From Balneolales bacterium (GTDB lineage: Bacteria > Bacteroidota > Rhodothermia > Balneolales > Natronogracilivirgulaceae), in contig SKIC01000173.1 of assembly GCA_007116685.1 (NCBI GenBank), positions 1-16,772 on the forward strand: 16,772 nucleotides of DNA, written 5' to 3'. A program made the position numbers and the translations under genes. Positions 7,672 through 15,127 of this stretch are shown here, one piece after another. The notes below the pieces were generated by a model. That model saw only the letters and a list, made by a program, of their open reading frames with translations. It had not been told where the DNA came from and searched no databases. How positions within the stretch are numbered: position 1 is the stretch's first letter; the number at the start of each line of letters is the position of its first letter.

Positions 7672-8844
7672 TCACTCCTGAACCCATTCCCGGTACATAT
7701 CTCGGCGCTCAGTGACCTTTTGGATATAATCCTGAGTTTCTTCATAAGGGAGATTTTCTACCAAAAAGTGAAAAGTTTCTTCTGGAGTTTTTGTATTTAT
7801 GACAGGTAGAGCAGCTCTGAAATTGGTGTTTCCAGTATATGCTCTGGCTACATTACCTGCTCCGGTGTTATAAGCACATATAACTAATAACTCAAGAACG
7901 GCAGGGTCTTCAACGCCTCGCAAATATCTGTTGAAAAGAATATCCATATAAACTGCCCCCATGCGGACATTGTTTTGTGGAATAAATAGATAATCCTGAG
8001 TTGGAACTCCGTCTTTATTGTACAAAGCGCGGTAAGCGTCTCTGCCACCGGTTGATGGCACCAATTGCATGAGACCAAGAGCATTTGCCCATGAGCGCGC
8101 TGCAGGATTGTAATAAGATTCCGTATGAATAATGGCGAATACCAAAGCGGGGTCCAGATTAAACTCTTTGGCATATTCGTAAACGTAGCGCTCTACTTTT
8201 CTGGCTCTGGTTTGTAAATGGTCAGGAGCAAGAGAAAAGTTCACAAAAACCACTGTGCGAGTAATTCCATCCTCGCCGGTTACTTCACGGGTTTCCACAG
8301 TTTCTGAAATTTCTTTGGCAACTTCAGCAGTAGCTGTGGCTCCGGAGCTGCTTTTAACTTGTCCTGCAAGCACGGGTTCTTCCTGTAAAGGCTGCGTTTC
8401 TTCATCCTCCATGGGATATTCTCTATCGCTTCCTCTGTCTTCCAGCGTAATTTCTACTTCGCGCTGGATATTCTGTACAGCTTCTTCAACTTCCTCGGGA
8501 GTTTCTGCAATTATTTCGACGGTTCCTTTTCCCTCTTCGAAATCAACGGCACTACGAACTCTTCCACCTTCGCGATATTCCACCCAATCCTTGTGAGAGC
8601 GGGTTTTAAATTCCCCCCAAAGTCGTTCCATTTCCTCCTTATAGGCTTCAAATGCGGCTTTTTGCCGGGCTTCGTATTCTTCCCACGCTTCAATACTAGC
8701 CAGAATACCGGCTTCGTATTCGGACTGCATTTCTTCAAAAGCTTCCTGCTGTTGCCTCATATATTCTTCGAAATCTTGTGCAAAGACAACGTTAACTGAA
8801 GCCACCAAAATCAAGCTTAGCAGATATTTGCTGATTAATTTCAT
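7672..8844 (-). CDS. MltC-like lytic murein transglycosylase
   Basis: The enzyme should cleave the glycan strands of peptidoglycan to 1,6-anhydromuropeptides in the periplasm. Residues 1-22 are a signal peptide ending VFA/QD. Residues 24-85 are a charged coiled coil rich in Glu, Ala and aromatic residues. Residues 84-130 ('HKDWVEYREGGRVRSAVDFE' then 'GTVEI') correspond to the N-terminal domain of MltC. The SLT domain begins near 215: catalytic Glu242 in HTESYYNPAARS, then ALGLMQLVPSTGG, then the AYNTGAGNV motif (324-332) and LPYEETQDYIQKV (365-377). Unlike E. coli MltC it lacks a lipobox cysteine, so it is predicted to be soluble in the periplasm. Start supported by GAGGAG six bases upstream. 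The upstream LPP20 gene is separated by a strong terminator, so this gene has its own promoter. Confidence 0.88.
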   Translation of the reverse strand: MKLISKYLLSLILVASVNVVFAQDFEEYMRQQQEAFEEMQSEYEAGILASIEAWEEYEARQKAAFEAYKEEMERLWGEFKTRSHKDWVEYREGGRVRSAVDFEEGKGTVEIIAETPEEVEEAVQNIQREVEITLEDRGSDREYPMEDEETQPLQEEPVLAGQVKSSSGATATAEVAKEISETVETREVTGEDGITRTVVFVNFSLAPDHLQTRARKVERYVYEYAKEFNLDPALVFAIIHTESYYNPAARSWANALGLMQLVPSTGGRDAYRALYNKDGVPTQDYLFIPQNNVRMGAVYMDILFNRYLRGVEDPAVLELLVICAYNTGAGNVARAYTGNTNFRAALPVINTKTPEETFHFLVENLPYEETQDYIQKVTERRDMYREWVQE

Positions 8845-8850
8845 CTTATT

Positions 8851-8856
8851 CTCCTC
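8851..8856 (-). promoter_or_regulatory. Strong Shine-Dalgarno site of the transglycosylase gene
   Basis: On the minus strand GAGGAG stands six bases before the ATG at 8844, the best-spaced Shine-Dalgarno signal in the window. A second GAGGAAAA lies further upstream. Confidence 0.6.
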
Positions 8857-8893
8857 GTATTTTCCTCACGATTTGATTTTGGCAAAATAAAAA

Positions 8894-8926
8894 CCAAAAA
8901 AAAGCCTCCTCAAACTGAGGAGGCTT
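8894..8926 (-). terminator. Intrinsic terminator of the LPP20 lipoprotein gene
   Basis: Arms 8902-8912 and 8916-8926 (AAGCCTCCTCA / TGAGGAGGCTT) form a perfect 11-bp GC-rich stem with a 3-base loop. On the minus strand the stem is followed by a run of eight T, then GGTTTTTATTTT. It lies 22 bases after the stop of the lipoprotein gene at 8948 and separates it from the transglycosylase gene. Confidence 0.92.
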
Positions 8927-8947
8927 AAATATTATTTGTCAAAAAGA

Positions 8948-9544
8948 TTAGTTACCTAATCTCTCGAGATTGTTTTCCAACTCTTTGAATGCTTGTGATT
9001 CCTTAAAACGTACATACATTTCTTCTTCGCGGGAAAGTGCATTGATCATTTGATCTCTGGCTGCACCTACCGGGAGTTTATAAAGAATGAAAGCTTCATA
9101 AAGTTGCTGACCATTACGGTTCAAAACTGCAAAATGCTGAGTGTCAATACTGGCACCAACCAATTCCTGGTTAGTAATGGTACGATTGGCGTTAGTAAAA
9201 GCAGCTGAATAATTGAAGTCATCACCTGACTGAATTTCTTCTTCAAAAAGTTTTTGAAGAGCTTCTACTTTAGCACCTAGTTTTTGAGCCATTTGTGCAT
9301 TTGCAGCTTGTTGTGCACGCTGACGAGCCATTTCTCTACGTGGAGATTCGGCTGCCGTAACAACATAAAGAAATTCTCCTGTATCAGAAGGAGGATTCAA
9401 ATACCAATCCGGGATATGGGATAATTCTGGCGCTGTTGCTGGTTCAGAGCTACCGCAAGCAGTCAAAAAATAGCCTAACCCGGCCACCATACTTATTAAA
9501 ATGAAAGATCTCATCGTTATCATAGTTGCTGATTTTAAATTCAA
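8948..9544 (-). CDS. LPP20-family lipoprotein (198 aa)
   Basis: An outer-membrane-type lipoprotein: the signal segment FILISMVAGLGYFLTAC ends in a good lipobox (LTAC), followed by GSSEPATAPE. The mature part opens with IPDWYLNPP, the same P-x-W-Y signature as the protein at 1-645, then an Ala/Gln-rich helix (ARQRAQQAANAQMAQKLGAKV) as in LPP20 proteins. The C-terminus is helical and charged. Starts at 9544, 9523 and 9511 are all in frame; the last gives MRSFILISM, a signal peptide of typical length, and may be the true one, but no Shine-Dalgarno motif decides. Monocistronic: it has its own terminator and a divergent neighbour at 9634. Function unknown; the family includes FlgP and H. pylori Lpp20. 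Confidence 0.82.
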   Translation of the reverse strand: MNLKSATMITMRSFILISMVAGLGYFLTACGSSEPATAPELSHIPDWYLNPPSDTGEFLYVVTAAESPRREMARQRAQQAANAQMAQKLGAKVEALQKLFEEEIQSGDDFNYSAAFTNANRTITNQELVGASIDTQHFAVLNRNGQQLYEAFILYKLPVGAARDQMINALSREEEMYVRFKESQAFKELENNLERLGN

Positions 9545-9633
9545 AGGTTACATCAAGTTATAAATTTTTACGAAATTTCCATTAGAATTTCTTAGAGTTT
9601 ATATTCTGTAGAAATAATAATGTTCCTTAAAAA

Positions 9634-10056
9634 ATGAGGCTTATGAGCGAATTTGTTCGCAGAAACATCAAAGAGCAGGATATCGACTTGTTTACCAAAG
9701 CCGTCAAATTGTATTTTTTTGTAAACCACGTGAGGCATGATGACCTCCCCGATGAGCTTCAATCAAGATTCCCACACTGCTCAAATGTGATTTACAGTTT
9801 GATTCGTGGTTATATGGATCAAGAGAAGCTACAGATTGAGTATCTGGAGTTTTTAAATGAGGAAATTGTGTCATGGCTTAAAGCTGATTCCAATTTGTTT
9901 AACTCATTTCAAATCAAACCAACAGAAATTGATGAAATCGAACTAGGCGAAAAGGTCCCATTACAATTTCATGACGGCGAAACAGGAGAGAGATTGAGAA
10001 TCGTGTATTATCCAGAGCAACGCTTATGCGATTATGCGGTTCTTTTTACGAATTGA
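9634..10056 (+). CDS. Hypothetical protein, 140 aa
   Basis: Not recognised. The protein has no signal peptide or membrane segment and is therefore probably cytoplasmic. It is acidic and mostly helical over 1-85 (FVRRNIKEQDIDLFTKAVK, then YMDQEKLQIEYLEFLNEEI), then changes to beta-type sequence (KVPLQFHDGETGERLRIVYYPEQ, 109-132). An in-frame ATG at 9643 (residue 4) is an alternative start, with GAGG just upstream of it but only three bases away. The gene is divergent from the LPP20 lipoprotein and ends three bases before the stop of the convergent phosphodiesterase gene. The tight packing and single long frame argue that it is real. Confidence 0.65.
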   Translation: MRLMSEFVRRNIKEQDIDLFTKAVKLYFFVNHVRHDDLPDELQSRFPHCSNVIYSLIRGYMDQEKLQIEYLEFLNEEIVSWLKADSNLFNSFQIKPTEIDEIELGEKVPLQFHDGETGERLRIVYYPEQRLCDYAVLFTN

Positions 10057-10059
10057 GTT

Positions 10060-10950
10060 TTATCTTACTATGGAGAGTTTGTTAAACCGATTGGGATAAT
10101 CACTAATTAAACCATCTACTCCATAAGTTACGAGACGTTCCATATCTTCAATCTCATTAACCGTCCAGGGGATTACTAACATACCTTTAGAGTGGGCATG
10201 GGCCACTATATCAGGATTAATATTTCTGAAATAGGGGCTAAATATTTCTGGAATGTAACCTAACTGCTCGATTCCCAATTGTACATCTACGGGCTCATAC
10301 ATAAGATATGCCTGTGGGATATTTGAATCTAGTTCTCTTAAATACTGGAGTGTTCTGGGATCAAAAGATTGAATTATTACCCTGTCAAGCACATCTAAAT
10401 CAGCTAATTCATCATACACTAGCTGCATAAAAATTGATGGTTCCGGATGATGAGTGTTATCTCCTTGAGGTAAGCTTTTGGTTTCAATATTGAAAAAAGG
10501 AAGTGTCCGTCCGGTTTCGATTGCGTGTTTATCCATAGCTAAAATAGCATCCCGCATAAGAGGCTTTGATAATGCAAAGTTTTCCTGTTCTGGAAACCTG
10601 GGATTTTGCAATGAGCCGCAATCGAACAGTGCAATCTCATCGTAGGGCAGTTGGAAAATAATATAATTTTGTTCTTCTTCTGGAAGTATTTTACTACCAT
10701 CGGGTTTTAAACAAATTGTACTCCGAAACCAAGGCTCATGAGAAACTACGACAAGAGAATCTTTGCTGATTACTACATCAAATTCTACAGTTGTCACACC
10801 TTCATCCAGGGCTCGGGTAAAAGAAGGGATGGTATTTTCCGGTGATAATCCCATTGCACCTCTATGTCCCTGAAAGTCAAAAGACTTCTGCTTAGAGTTA
10901 CAGGAAAAAATAACTAAGCTTACTATAAATGACAGGAAAAAATTCTTCAT
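10060..10950 (-). CDS. Glycerophosphodiester phosphodiesterase, lipoprotein
   Basis: Hydrolyses glycerophosphodiesters (deacylated phospholipids) to glycerol-3-phosphate and an alcohol. The lipobox cysteine is Cys17 (VIFSC/NSK), so it should be anchored to a periplasmic face. The GDPD fold is complete: GHRG (28-31, catalytic His29), the PENT motif (37-40), the metal ligands Glu56 and Asp58 (VEFDV), the second catalytic His71 (SHEPWF) and Glu156 with Lys158 (NIETK). The C-terminal part has IIQSFDP, 'VIPWTVNE' and 'GVDGLISDYPNRF', all typical. GGAG lies a few bases upstream of the start. It follows the cyclophilin gene by 60 bases on the same strand and may be the third gene of that operon. Confidence 0.92.
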   Translation of the reverse strand: MKNFFLSFIVSLVIFSCNSKQKSFDFQGHRGAMGLSPENTIPSFTRALDEGVTTVEFDVVISKDSLVVVSHEPWFRSTICLKPDGSKILPEEEQNYIIFQLPYDEIALFDCGSLQNPRFPEQENFALSKPLMRDAILAMDKHAIETGRTLPFFNIETKSLPQGDNTHHPEPSIFMQLVYDELADLDVLDRVIIQSFDPRTLQYLRELDSNIPQAYLMYEPVDVQLGIEQLGYIPEIFSPYFRNINPDIVAHAHSKGMLVIPWTVNEIEDMERLVTYGVDGLISDYPNRFNKLSIVR

Positions 10951-11010
10951 AAAAACTCCAATTTTTGAAGAATATCCTGAAAAAAAGATAAAAATGAAGT
11001 TATGCTTTTG

Positions 11011-11706
11011 TTATCTAAACACTTCAATCCTCTCAATAATAACATGCTCAACCGGCTGATCTCTGAATTGGGAGCTGGTTTCGGTATTGGCAATGGCATC
11101 TACCACATCTAAACCGCTGGTAGCTTTGCCGAAAACGGTGTATTCGTTATCAAGACGGGGGGTATCTGCGTGCATGATGAAGAACTGCGAACCGGCGCCC
11201 TGTCTGACATCCGAAACCCGCGCCATAGAAAGAACCCCACGACTGTGTGTAATATCATTAAACTCGTGTGGTATACTTACGATAGGTCCGCCTTGTCCGT
11301 AGGTAGCGCGATTATCCGTTCTGGTATTTGGATCGCCGCCTTGTATCATGAAACCGGGGATAACTCTGTGAAATTTTGTGCCATCATAAAAGCCACTTTC
11401 TGCGCGAGTAACAAAATTAAACACATGAATGGGTGCAGCTTCCGGGTAAAACTCAACTTCAATAGTACCTTTATTCGTCACAATTCGAGCCTTAATATCT
11501 CGCATATTTATGGATAGAAAAGCCTCTTTCTCCGAGCCCTGACTAGCACTTTCAAGTTTGACCTTGGCTTCGCTTAGCTCCTGGCGCAATTCGCGGTTTA
11601 ATTGTGTAAGACGTTGTACATCATCCTGATTACCACAGGCAGTAATAAACAAAGGTAAAACCAACAAAATCAAAAGTGGGAATATAATCGAACGTGAGTG
11701 AGTCAT
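11011..11706 (-). CDS. Cyclophilin-type peptidyl-prolyl isomerase, lipoprotein
   Basis: A prolyl cis-trans isomerase acting on folding proteins in the envelope. The signal peptide ends in a lipobox (FITAC, Cys24). Residues 28-60 are a short coiled-coil stalk (LTQLNRELRQELSEAKVKLE). The cyclophilin domain spans about 70-231: FHRVIPGFMIQGGDP (112-126, with Arg114, Phe119, Met120 and Gln122 of the active site), then GSQFFIMHAD (172-181, Phe176) and LDNEYTVFGKA (185-195). The human CypA Trp121 is Arg184 here and His126 is Tyr189, changes common in bacterial forms. The start codon overlaps the stop of the upstream small lipoprotein gene (ATGA), indicating translational coupling. Confidence 0.92.
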   Translation of the reverse strand: MTHSRSIIFPLLILLVLPLFITACGNQDDVQRLTQLNRELRQELSEAKVKLESASQGSEKEAFLSINMRDIKARIVTNKGTIEVEFYPEAAPIHVFNFVTRAESGFYDGTKFHRVIPGFMIQGGDPNTRTDNRATYGQGGPIVSIPHEFNDITHSRGVLSMARVSDVRQGAGSQFFIMHADTPRLDNEYTVFGKATSGLDVVDAIANTETSSQFRDQPVEHVIIERIEVFR

Positions 11707-12071
11707 AAATCTTGAGTTGATATGTGATAGGTATTTCTGGTTGCTGCTGTTGTGGTAGCACTTGCCGAGAGTTCTTCAACGATAATTTCAACGGTGCTAA
11801 TTTGCTCTCCTTTTTCGAATTGTTCAATAGCAAATCTTGCAATTTCCCGAAGTTCATCACTGTTCTCATCCAAAGATCTTAGCTCTGCCACTGCACGAAA
11901 GGTCAGACGAAGCACCTCTTCTGATGGCTGAGAAACCGAACGCAAAGGGTAGTCAAAGTTTTCATTCATTACAGAACGAAATTCACCATGTGTTTCAATC
12001 TCACCACAAGCGAAAATTAAAAAAGGGATTATGAGGAAGGGCAGTATTTTTGTCAGTTTGGAATGAATCAT
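11703..12071 (-). CDS. Small lipoprotein of unknown function (122 aa)
   Basis: Not recognised. The first 22 residues form a lipoprotein signal (KILPFLIIPFLIFAC, cysteine 22). The mature part is mostly helical with many acidic residues (PSEEVLRLTFRAVAELRSL, then ELREIARFAIEQFEKGEQ) and ends in a Ser/Thr/Ala-rich tail (SASATTTAATRNTY). It overlaps the cyclophilin gene by four bases, which supports that it is translated and belongs with the isomerase. No conserved catalytic motif is visible. Confidence 0.7.
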   Translation of the reverse strand: MIHSKLTKILPFLIIPFLIFACGEIETHGEFRSVMNENFDYPLRSVSQPSEEVLRLTFRAVAELRSLDENSDELREIARFAIEQFEKGEQISTVEIIVEELSASATTTAATRNTYHISTQDL

Positions 12072-12191
12072 TGTATTGAGATCAGGAATCGTTTTTAATT
12101 AATACAGAAACAGAATAATCAGCAAAAGCTTGCATTTCAAGTAAATTCGTCCTTCCTTCAGCACTGAAATTCAAATCATAGTGGAATTAAT

Positions 12192-13409
12192 ATGTGGAAA
12201 AAACTGAATTCTGAAGAAATTAAATCCAGAGTGTTCAACGCGCTGAAGAAAAATGTTGATTTCGAAAAATCAGATATCATTGGGATACCCGCATCGTATT
12301 TGGATCCAAAGGTGTTTTATCAAGATGCGCCTTTTCTAAAGGATGCTCCTTATTTGACAGCGATGATTCAAAATCCAAATCATATCGGATGCCACACTTT
12401 GGGGGATTCTGAACGATTTTTTTCCGGGACGCAGGAAATTGAGCGCGAACTTATCGAAATGTGTGCCGTTGATATACTCAACGGAAAGCCTGGTGAACAG
12501 GATGGTTATGTGGCTTCTGGCGGTACAGAGGCAAATATTCAAGCCGCTTGGGTATATCGAAATTACTTCATGCGGGAAAAGAAACTGAGTCGTGAACACA
12601 TTGCATTGGTTTGCTCTGCGGATTGCCATTATTCCGTTGCAAAGGCTGCGAATTTGCTAGGAATAGGCTTCGCAAAAGTACCCGTTACTGCAGATACTCG
12701 TACTATTTCTGAGCAAGATGTCCGCACGGAATTAAGTATTCTGAAGCAAAATGGCGTAAAAGCGGTAATCATTGTCGCAAATATGATGACAACTATGTTT
12801 GGCTCTGTGGATGATGTTCACGCTTACATAGCTGCCGTCAAATCTTCCGGACTGGATTATAAAATTCATGTTGATGGGGCTTACGGTGGTTTTGTGTATC
12901 CCTTTAGCGGAGATGATTCTGATCTTGATTTTTCAAATCCCGAAGTCAGTTCAGTTGTTCTGGATGCTCACAAAATGGCTCAGGCTCCCTATGGCACCGG
13001 GATTTTGCTCATCCGAAAAGGATATATGAAATACGCCATGACCGAAGAAGCCAGCTATGTACAAGGCTTGGATTCCACACTGATTGGAAGCCGTTCAGGT
13101 GCAAATCCTATCGCTGTATGGATGATTTTATCAACTTACGGACCAAATGGCTGGAGAGAAAAAATCCACATGTTGATGTATCGGACTCAGTGGATGTGTC
13201 AAAAACTTGATGAACTCGAGATATCCTATTACCGACACCCCAGAGCAAATATTATCACCATAAAATCAGATCAAATTAGTGAGGAAATTGCTCAGAAGTA
13301 TGGACTTGTACCAGATAATCACGCTTCGCCAAGCTGGTATAAAATCGTGGTGATGGACCACGTAACCATCGATAAACTCGAGAAATTGGTTGAAGAATTG
13401 AAAAACTAA
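12192..13409 (+). CDS. PLP-dependent group II amino-acid decarboxylase
   Basis: A cytoplasmic fold-type I PLP enzyme of the glutamate/tyrosine/DOPA decarboxylase group, 405 residues, of the shorter MfnA/GadB-like type. Features in order: SGGTEAN (109-115, phosphate binding), CHYSVAKAA (145-153) with His146 that stacks on the PLP ring, HVDGAYGGF (226-234) with Asp228 for the pyridine nitrogen, and DAHKMAQAPYG (258-268) with Lys261 as the Schiff-base lysine. 'IGSRSGANPIAVW' near 298-310 is the usual arginine-containing motif. Substrate cannot be read from sequence: aspartate, glutamate, tyrosine or diaminobutyrate are all possible. It stands alone, with about 120 bases upstream and the MITE-like element downstream. 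Confidence 0.88.
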   Translation: MWKKLNSEEIKSRVFNALKKNVDFEKSDIIGIPASYLDPKVFYQDAPFLKDAPYLTAMIQNPNHIGCHTLGDSERFFSGTQEIERELIEMCAVDILNGKPGEQDGYVASGGTEANIQAAWVYRNYFMREKKLSREHIALVCSADCHYSVAKAANLLGIGFAKVPVTADTRTISEQDVRTELSILKQNGVKAVIIVANMMTTMFGSVDDVHAYIAAVKSSGLDYKIHVDGAYGGFVYPFSGDDSDLDFSNPEVSSVVLDAHKMAQAPYGTGILLIRKGYMKYAMTEEASYVQGLDSTLIGSRSGANPIAVWMILSTYGPNGWREKIHMLMYRTQWMCQKLDELEISYYRHPRANIITIKSDQISEEIAQKYGLVPDNHASPSWYKIVVMDHVTIDKLEKLVEELKN

Positions 13410-13555
13410 TGACTCACGAGCCGTCGTCCTAACATTTGTAGGGCATTGTCCGAATCAACGACAAAAGTTGGGGAGTAACTTCAGAAAAAAATTATCATGC
13501 CATTTTGGGGATTGATAAATCAAAATTCTTAAAAATCCGGACATCGGAAAAAATG

Positions 13556-13597
13556 GCGTTAAGAACGAAACGCAATGGAGCGTTAAGAAAGAAAACG
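13556..13597. repeat. Degenerate direct repeat inside the MITE-like element
   Basis: GCGTTAAGAACGAAACG (13556-13572) recurs as GCGTTAAGAAAGAAAACG (13580-13597), a period of 24 bases with one substitution and one extra A. Further on, CGTTTTC (13643-13649) and AGCGGAA (13654-13660) are the complements of GAAAACG (13591-13597) and TTCCGCT (13598-13604). Confidence 0.55.
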
Positions 13598-13704
13598 TTC
13601 CGCTGATGAGCATTCAGAATTGTTCGGAGCGACGTGGAGCTTCGTTTTCTTTTAGCGGAATGTAGTGGAGTTTAGCCAATTTTTTCTCAGGCCGGTGAGT
13701 TTTG

Positions 13705-13730
13705 GTTACTTTTGCTCACTCAAAAGTAAC
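13705..13730. repeat. 10-bp perfect hairpin inside the element
   Basis: GTTACTTTTG (13705-13714) and CAAAAGTAAC (13721-13730) pair perfectly around CTCACT. No T-run follows on either strand. Confidence 0.6.
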
Positions 13731-14054
13731 ATATCGTTGAAATAAGGGTAAATTCAAGGACGACACAGTTTAGGTGAATAACTTTACCGCATTTAATTCC
13801 ACAAAATCCGTAACTGGCGACATTATTTTTGGGAGATCTGACGCTGACTATAGATTCATTGATACCGTCCGATTACCGAGGACAAGAATTCACATTTTGA
13901 GTTACTCCCTAACTTTTGTCGTTGATCCCATTGTCCACGAAGGATATGTGCGCCGTGGCGCATGACCGGAGAAAAATACGCAGTCGTCCTCGACTGCGAC
14001 AGCGAACATATGAATGACAAATATGTTTTTAAACTTTTTTGGAAGAATTGAAAC

Positions 14055-14090
14055 AATAAAAAAACCTGTCAGTTTTGGACTGACAGGTTT
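14055..14090 (-). terminator. Intrinsic terminator of the GAPDH gene
   Basis: Arms AAACCTGTCAG (14062-14072) and CTGACAGGTTT (14080-14090) form an 11-bp stem; one more A-T pair leaves a 5-base loop. On the minus strand the stem runs into seven or more T residues and then ATTGTT. It lies about 29 bases after the GAPDH stop codon. Confidence 0.88.
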
Positions 14091-14118
14091 AAAGTTTAAT
14101 CGAGATTGATTAATAATC

Positions 14119-15117
14119 TTATACGATTTTTGTAATCAACTCAGCGGTACGAGCAGAATATCCTGCTTCGTTATCATACCAGCCCACTACTTTAACAAGC
14201 GTGCCGTCAACTTTGGTGATTTCAGAATCGAAAATCACAGAGTGAGGATTGCTCAAAATATCGGTAGATACGATAGGCTCATCAGTAAATTCGAGGATGC
14301 CTTTTAATTCGCCATCAGCAGCTTTTTTGAACGCAGCGATTACTTCGTCGCGTGTAGTTGCTTTGTTAACAACGCAAGTGAAATCAGTCAATGATCCATC
14401 AGGGACCGGGACGCGAACTGCGCCGCCATCAAGTTTACCGGCCAGATGCGGAAGAACTAAACCAACAGCTTTAGCGGCACCAGTGGTTGTTGGAACCATA
14501 TTTACAGCAGCGGCACGAGCACGGCGTAAGTCGGAGTGAGGAGCATCTACTGTTCCTTGGTCACCGGTATAAGCGTGGATAGTTGTCATAAAGCCTTTTT
14601 CAACTCCGAAAGCATCGTCAAGTACTTTTACCATTGGAGCCAAGCAGTTAGTAGTACAGCTGGCATTGGAATAAATTTCGATGTCTTTGCTGATTTCATC
14701 GTCATTAACACCCAATACAACGGTTTTTACATCACCTTTAGCAGGAGCTGAGATAACCACTTTCTTTGCACCAGCAGTAAGGTGCTTACCTGCAGAATCT
14801 TTACTGGTGAAGAAACCTGTAGATTCAACTACAACTTCAACATCATCATCACCCCAAGCTAAATTTGCGGGATCGCGCTCAGCGCTAACTTTGATTGATT
14901 TTCCATTGATTACAAGATTGCTACCATCTGCTTTAACTGTCCCATTGAAGCGACCGTGTACAGAATCATATTTAAAAAGGTGAGCCAAAGTTGCTGCATC
15001 AGTTAAATCATTAACCTTCACCAATTCAATTTTATCATCGAAATGAGCAAAAATCGCACGAGCAACAAGGCGACCAATGCGTCCAAATCCATTAATACCT
15101 ACTCTAATCTTAGACAT
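14119..15117 (-). CDS. gap: Glyceraldehyde-3-phosphate dehydrogenase, type I
   Basis: Catalyses oxidative phosphorylation of glyceraldehyde-3-phosphate to 1,3-bisphosphoglycerate in glycolysis, in the cytoplasm. The 332-residue length is standard. The NAD-binding start is KIRVGINGFGRIGRLVAR; Asp37 in VNDLTD fits NAD rather than NADP preference. The active site is intact: SNASCTTNCLAP with Cys154, and His181 in TTIHAYTGDQ. The C-terminal signature WYDNEAGYS is present at 313-321. AAAGGA lies about 10 bases upstream of the ATG. The gene appears monocistronic, with a terminator at 14055-14090 and a candidate promoter near 15211-15239. Confidence 0.97.
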   Translation of the reverse strand: MSKIRVGINGFGRIGRLVARAIFAHFDDKIELVKVNDLTDAATLAHLFKYDSVHGRFNGTVKADGSNLVINGKSIKVSAERDPANLAWGDDDVEVVVESTGFFTSKDSAGKHLTAGAKKVVISAPAKGDVKTVVLGVNDDEISKDIEIYSNASCTTNCLAPMVKVLDDAFGVEKGFMTTIHAYTGDQGTVDAPHSDLRRARAAAVNMVPTTTGAAKAVGLVLPHLAGKLDGGAVRVPVPDGSLTDFTCVVNKATTRDEVIAAFKKAADGELKGILEFTDEPIVSTDILSNPHSVIFDSEITKVDGTLVKVVGWYDNEAGYSARTAELITKIV

Positions 15118-15127
15118 AGTGTTGTTT

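Larger units (their letters stand above)
13452..13928. mobile_element. MITE-like non-coding element with 29-bp terminal inverted repeats
   Basis: The left end (13452-13480) and the reverse complement of the right end (13900-13928) match at 27 of 29 positions; the inner 26 bases, starting TCAACGACAAAAGTT, match at 25 of 26. Immediately outside each end lies the direct repeat CATTGTCC (13444-13451 and 13929-13936), consistent with an 8-bp target-site duplication. The 477-bp interior has no transposase frame, so it would depend on an enzyme encoded elsewhere. Several insertion-sequence families make 8-bp duplications (for example IS66, ISL3, IS1595, IS256); the ends do not let me choose. Confidence 0.72.
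13410..14118. other. 709-bp gene-free region with a MITE-like element and hairpins
   Basis: No credible gene is seen on either strand between the decarboxylase and GAPDH genes. The region holds the 477-bp element at 13452-13928, two small hairpins (TGCGCC/GGCGCA at 13949-13962 and CGCAGTCG/CGACTGCG at 13979-13998) and the GAPDH terminator. The longest open frame (13774-13965) crosses the element's right end and looks like chance. Confidence 0.6.

Noticed and set aside
8255..8799. Plus-strand frames opposite the transglycosylase gene
   Set aside because: Ser-rich translations are the antisense of the Glu-rich coiled coil and linker; no independent support.
13705..13730. Terminator for the decarboxylase gene
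   Set aside because: The stem is good but no T-run follows on either strand and it lies about 300 bases past the stop codon inside the inserted element.
13774..13965. 63-codon open frame over the right end of the MITE-like element
   Set aside because: It crosses the terminal inverted repeat and the 8-bp duplication, has no ribosome binding site and no recognisable domain; best explained as chance.
14249..14983. Plus-strand open frames opposite GAPDH
   Set aside because: They are antisense shadows of the strongly conserved gap gene.
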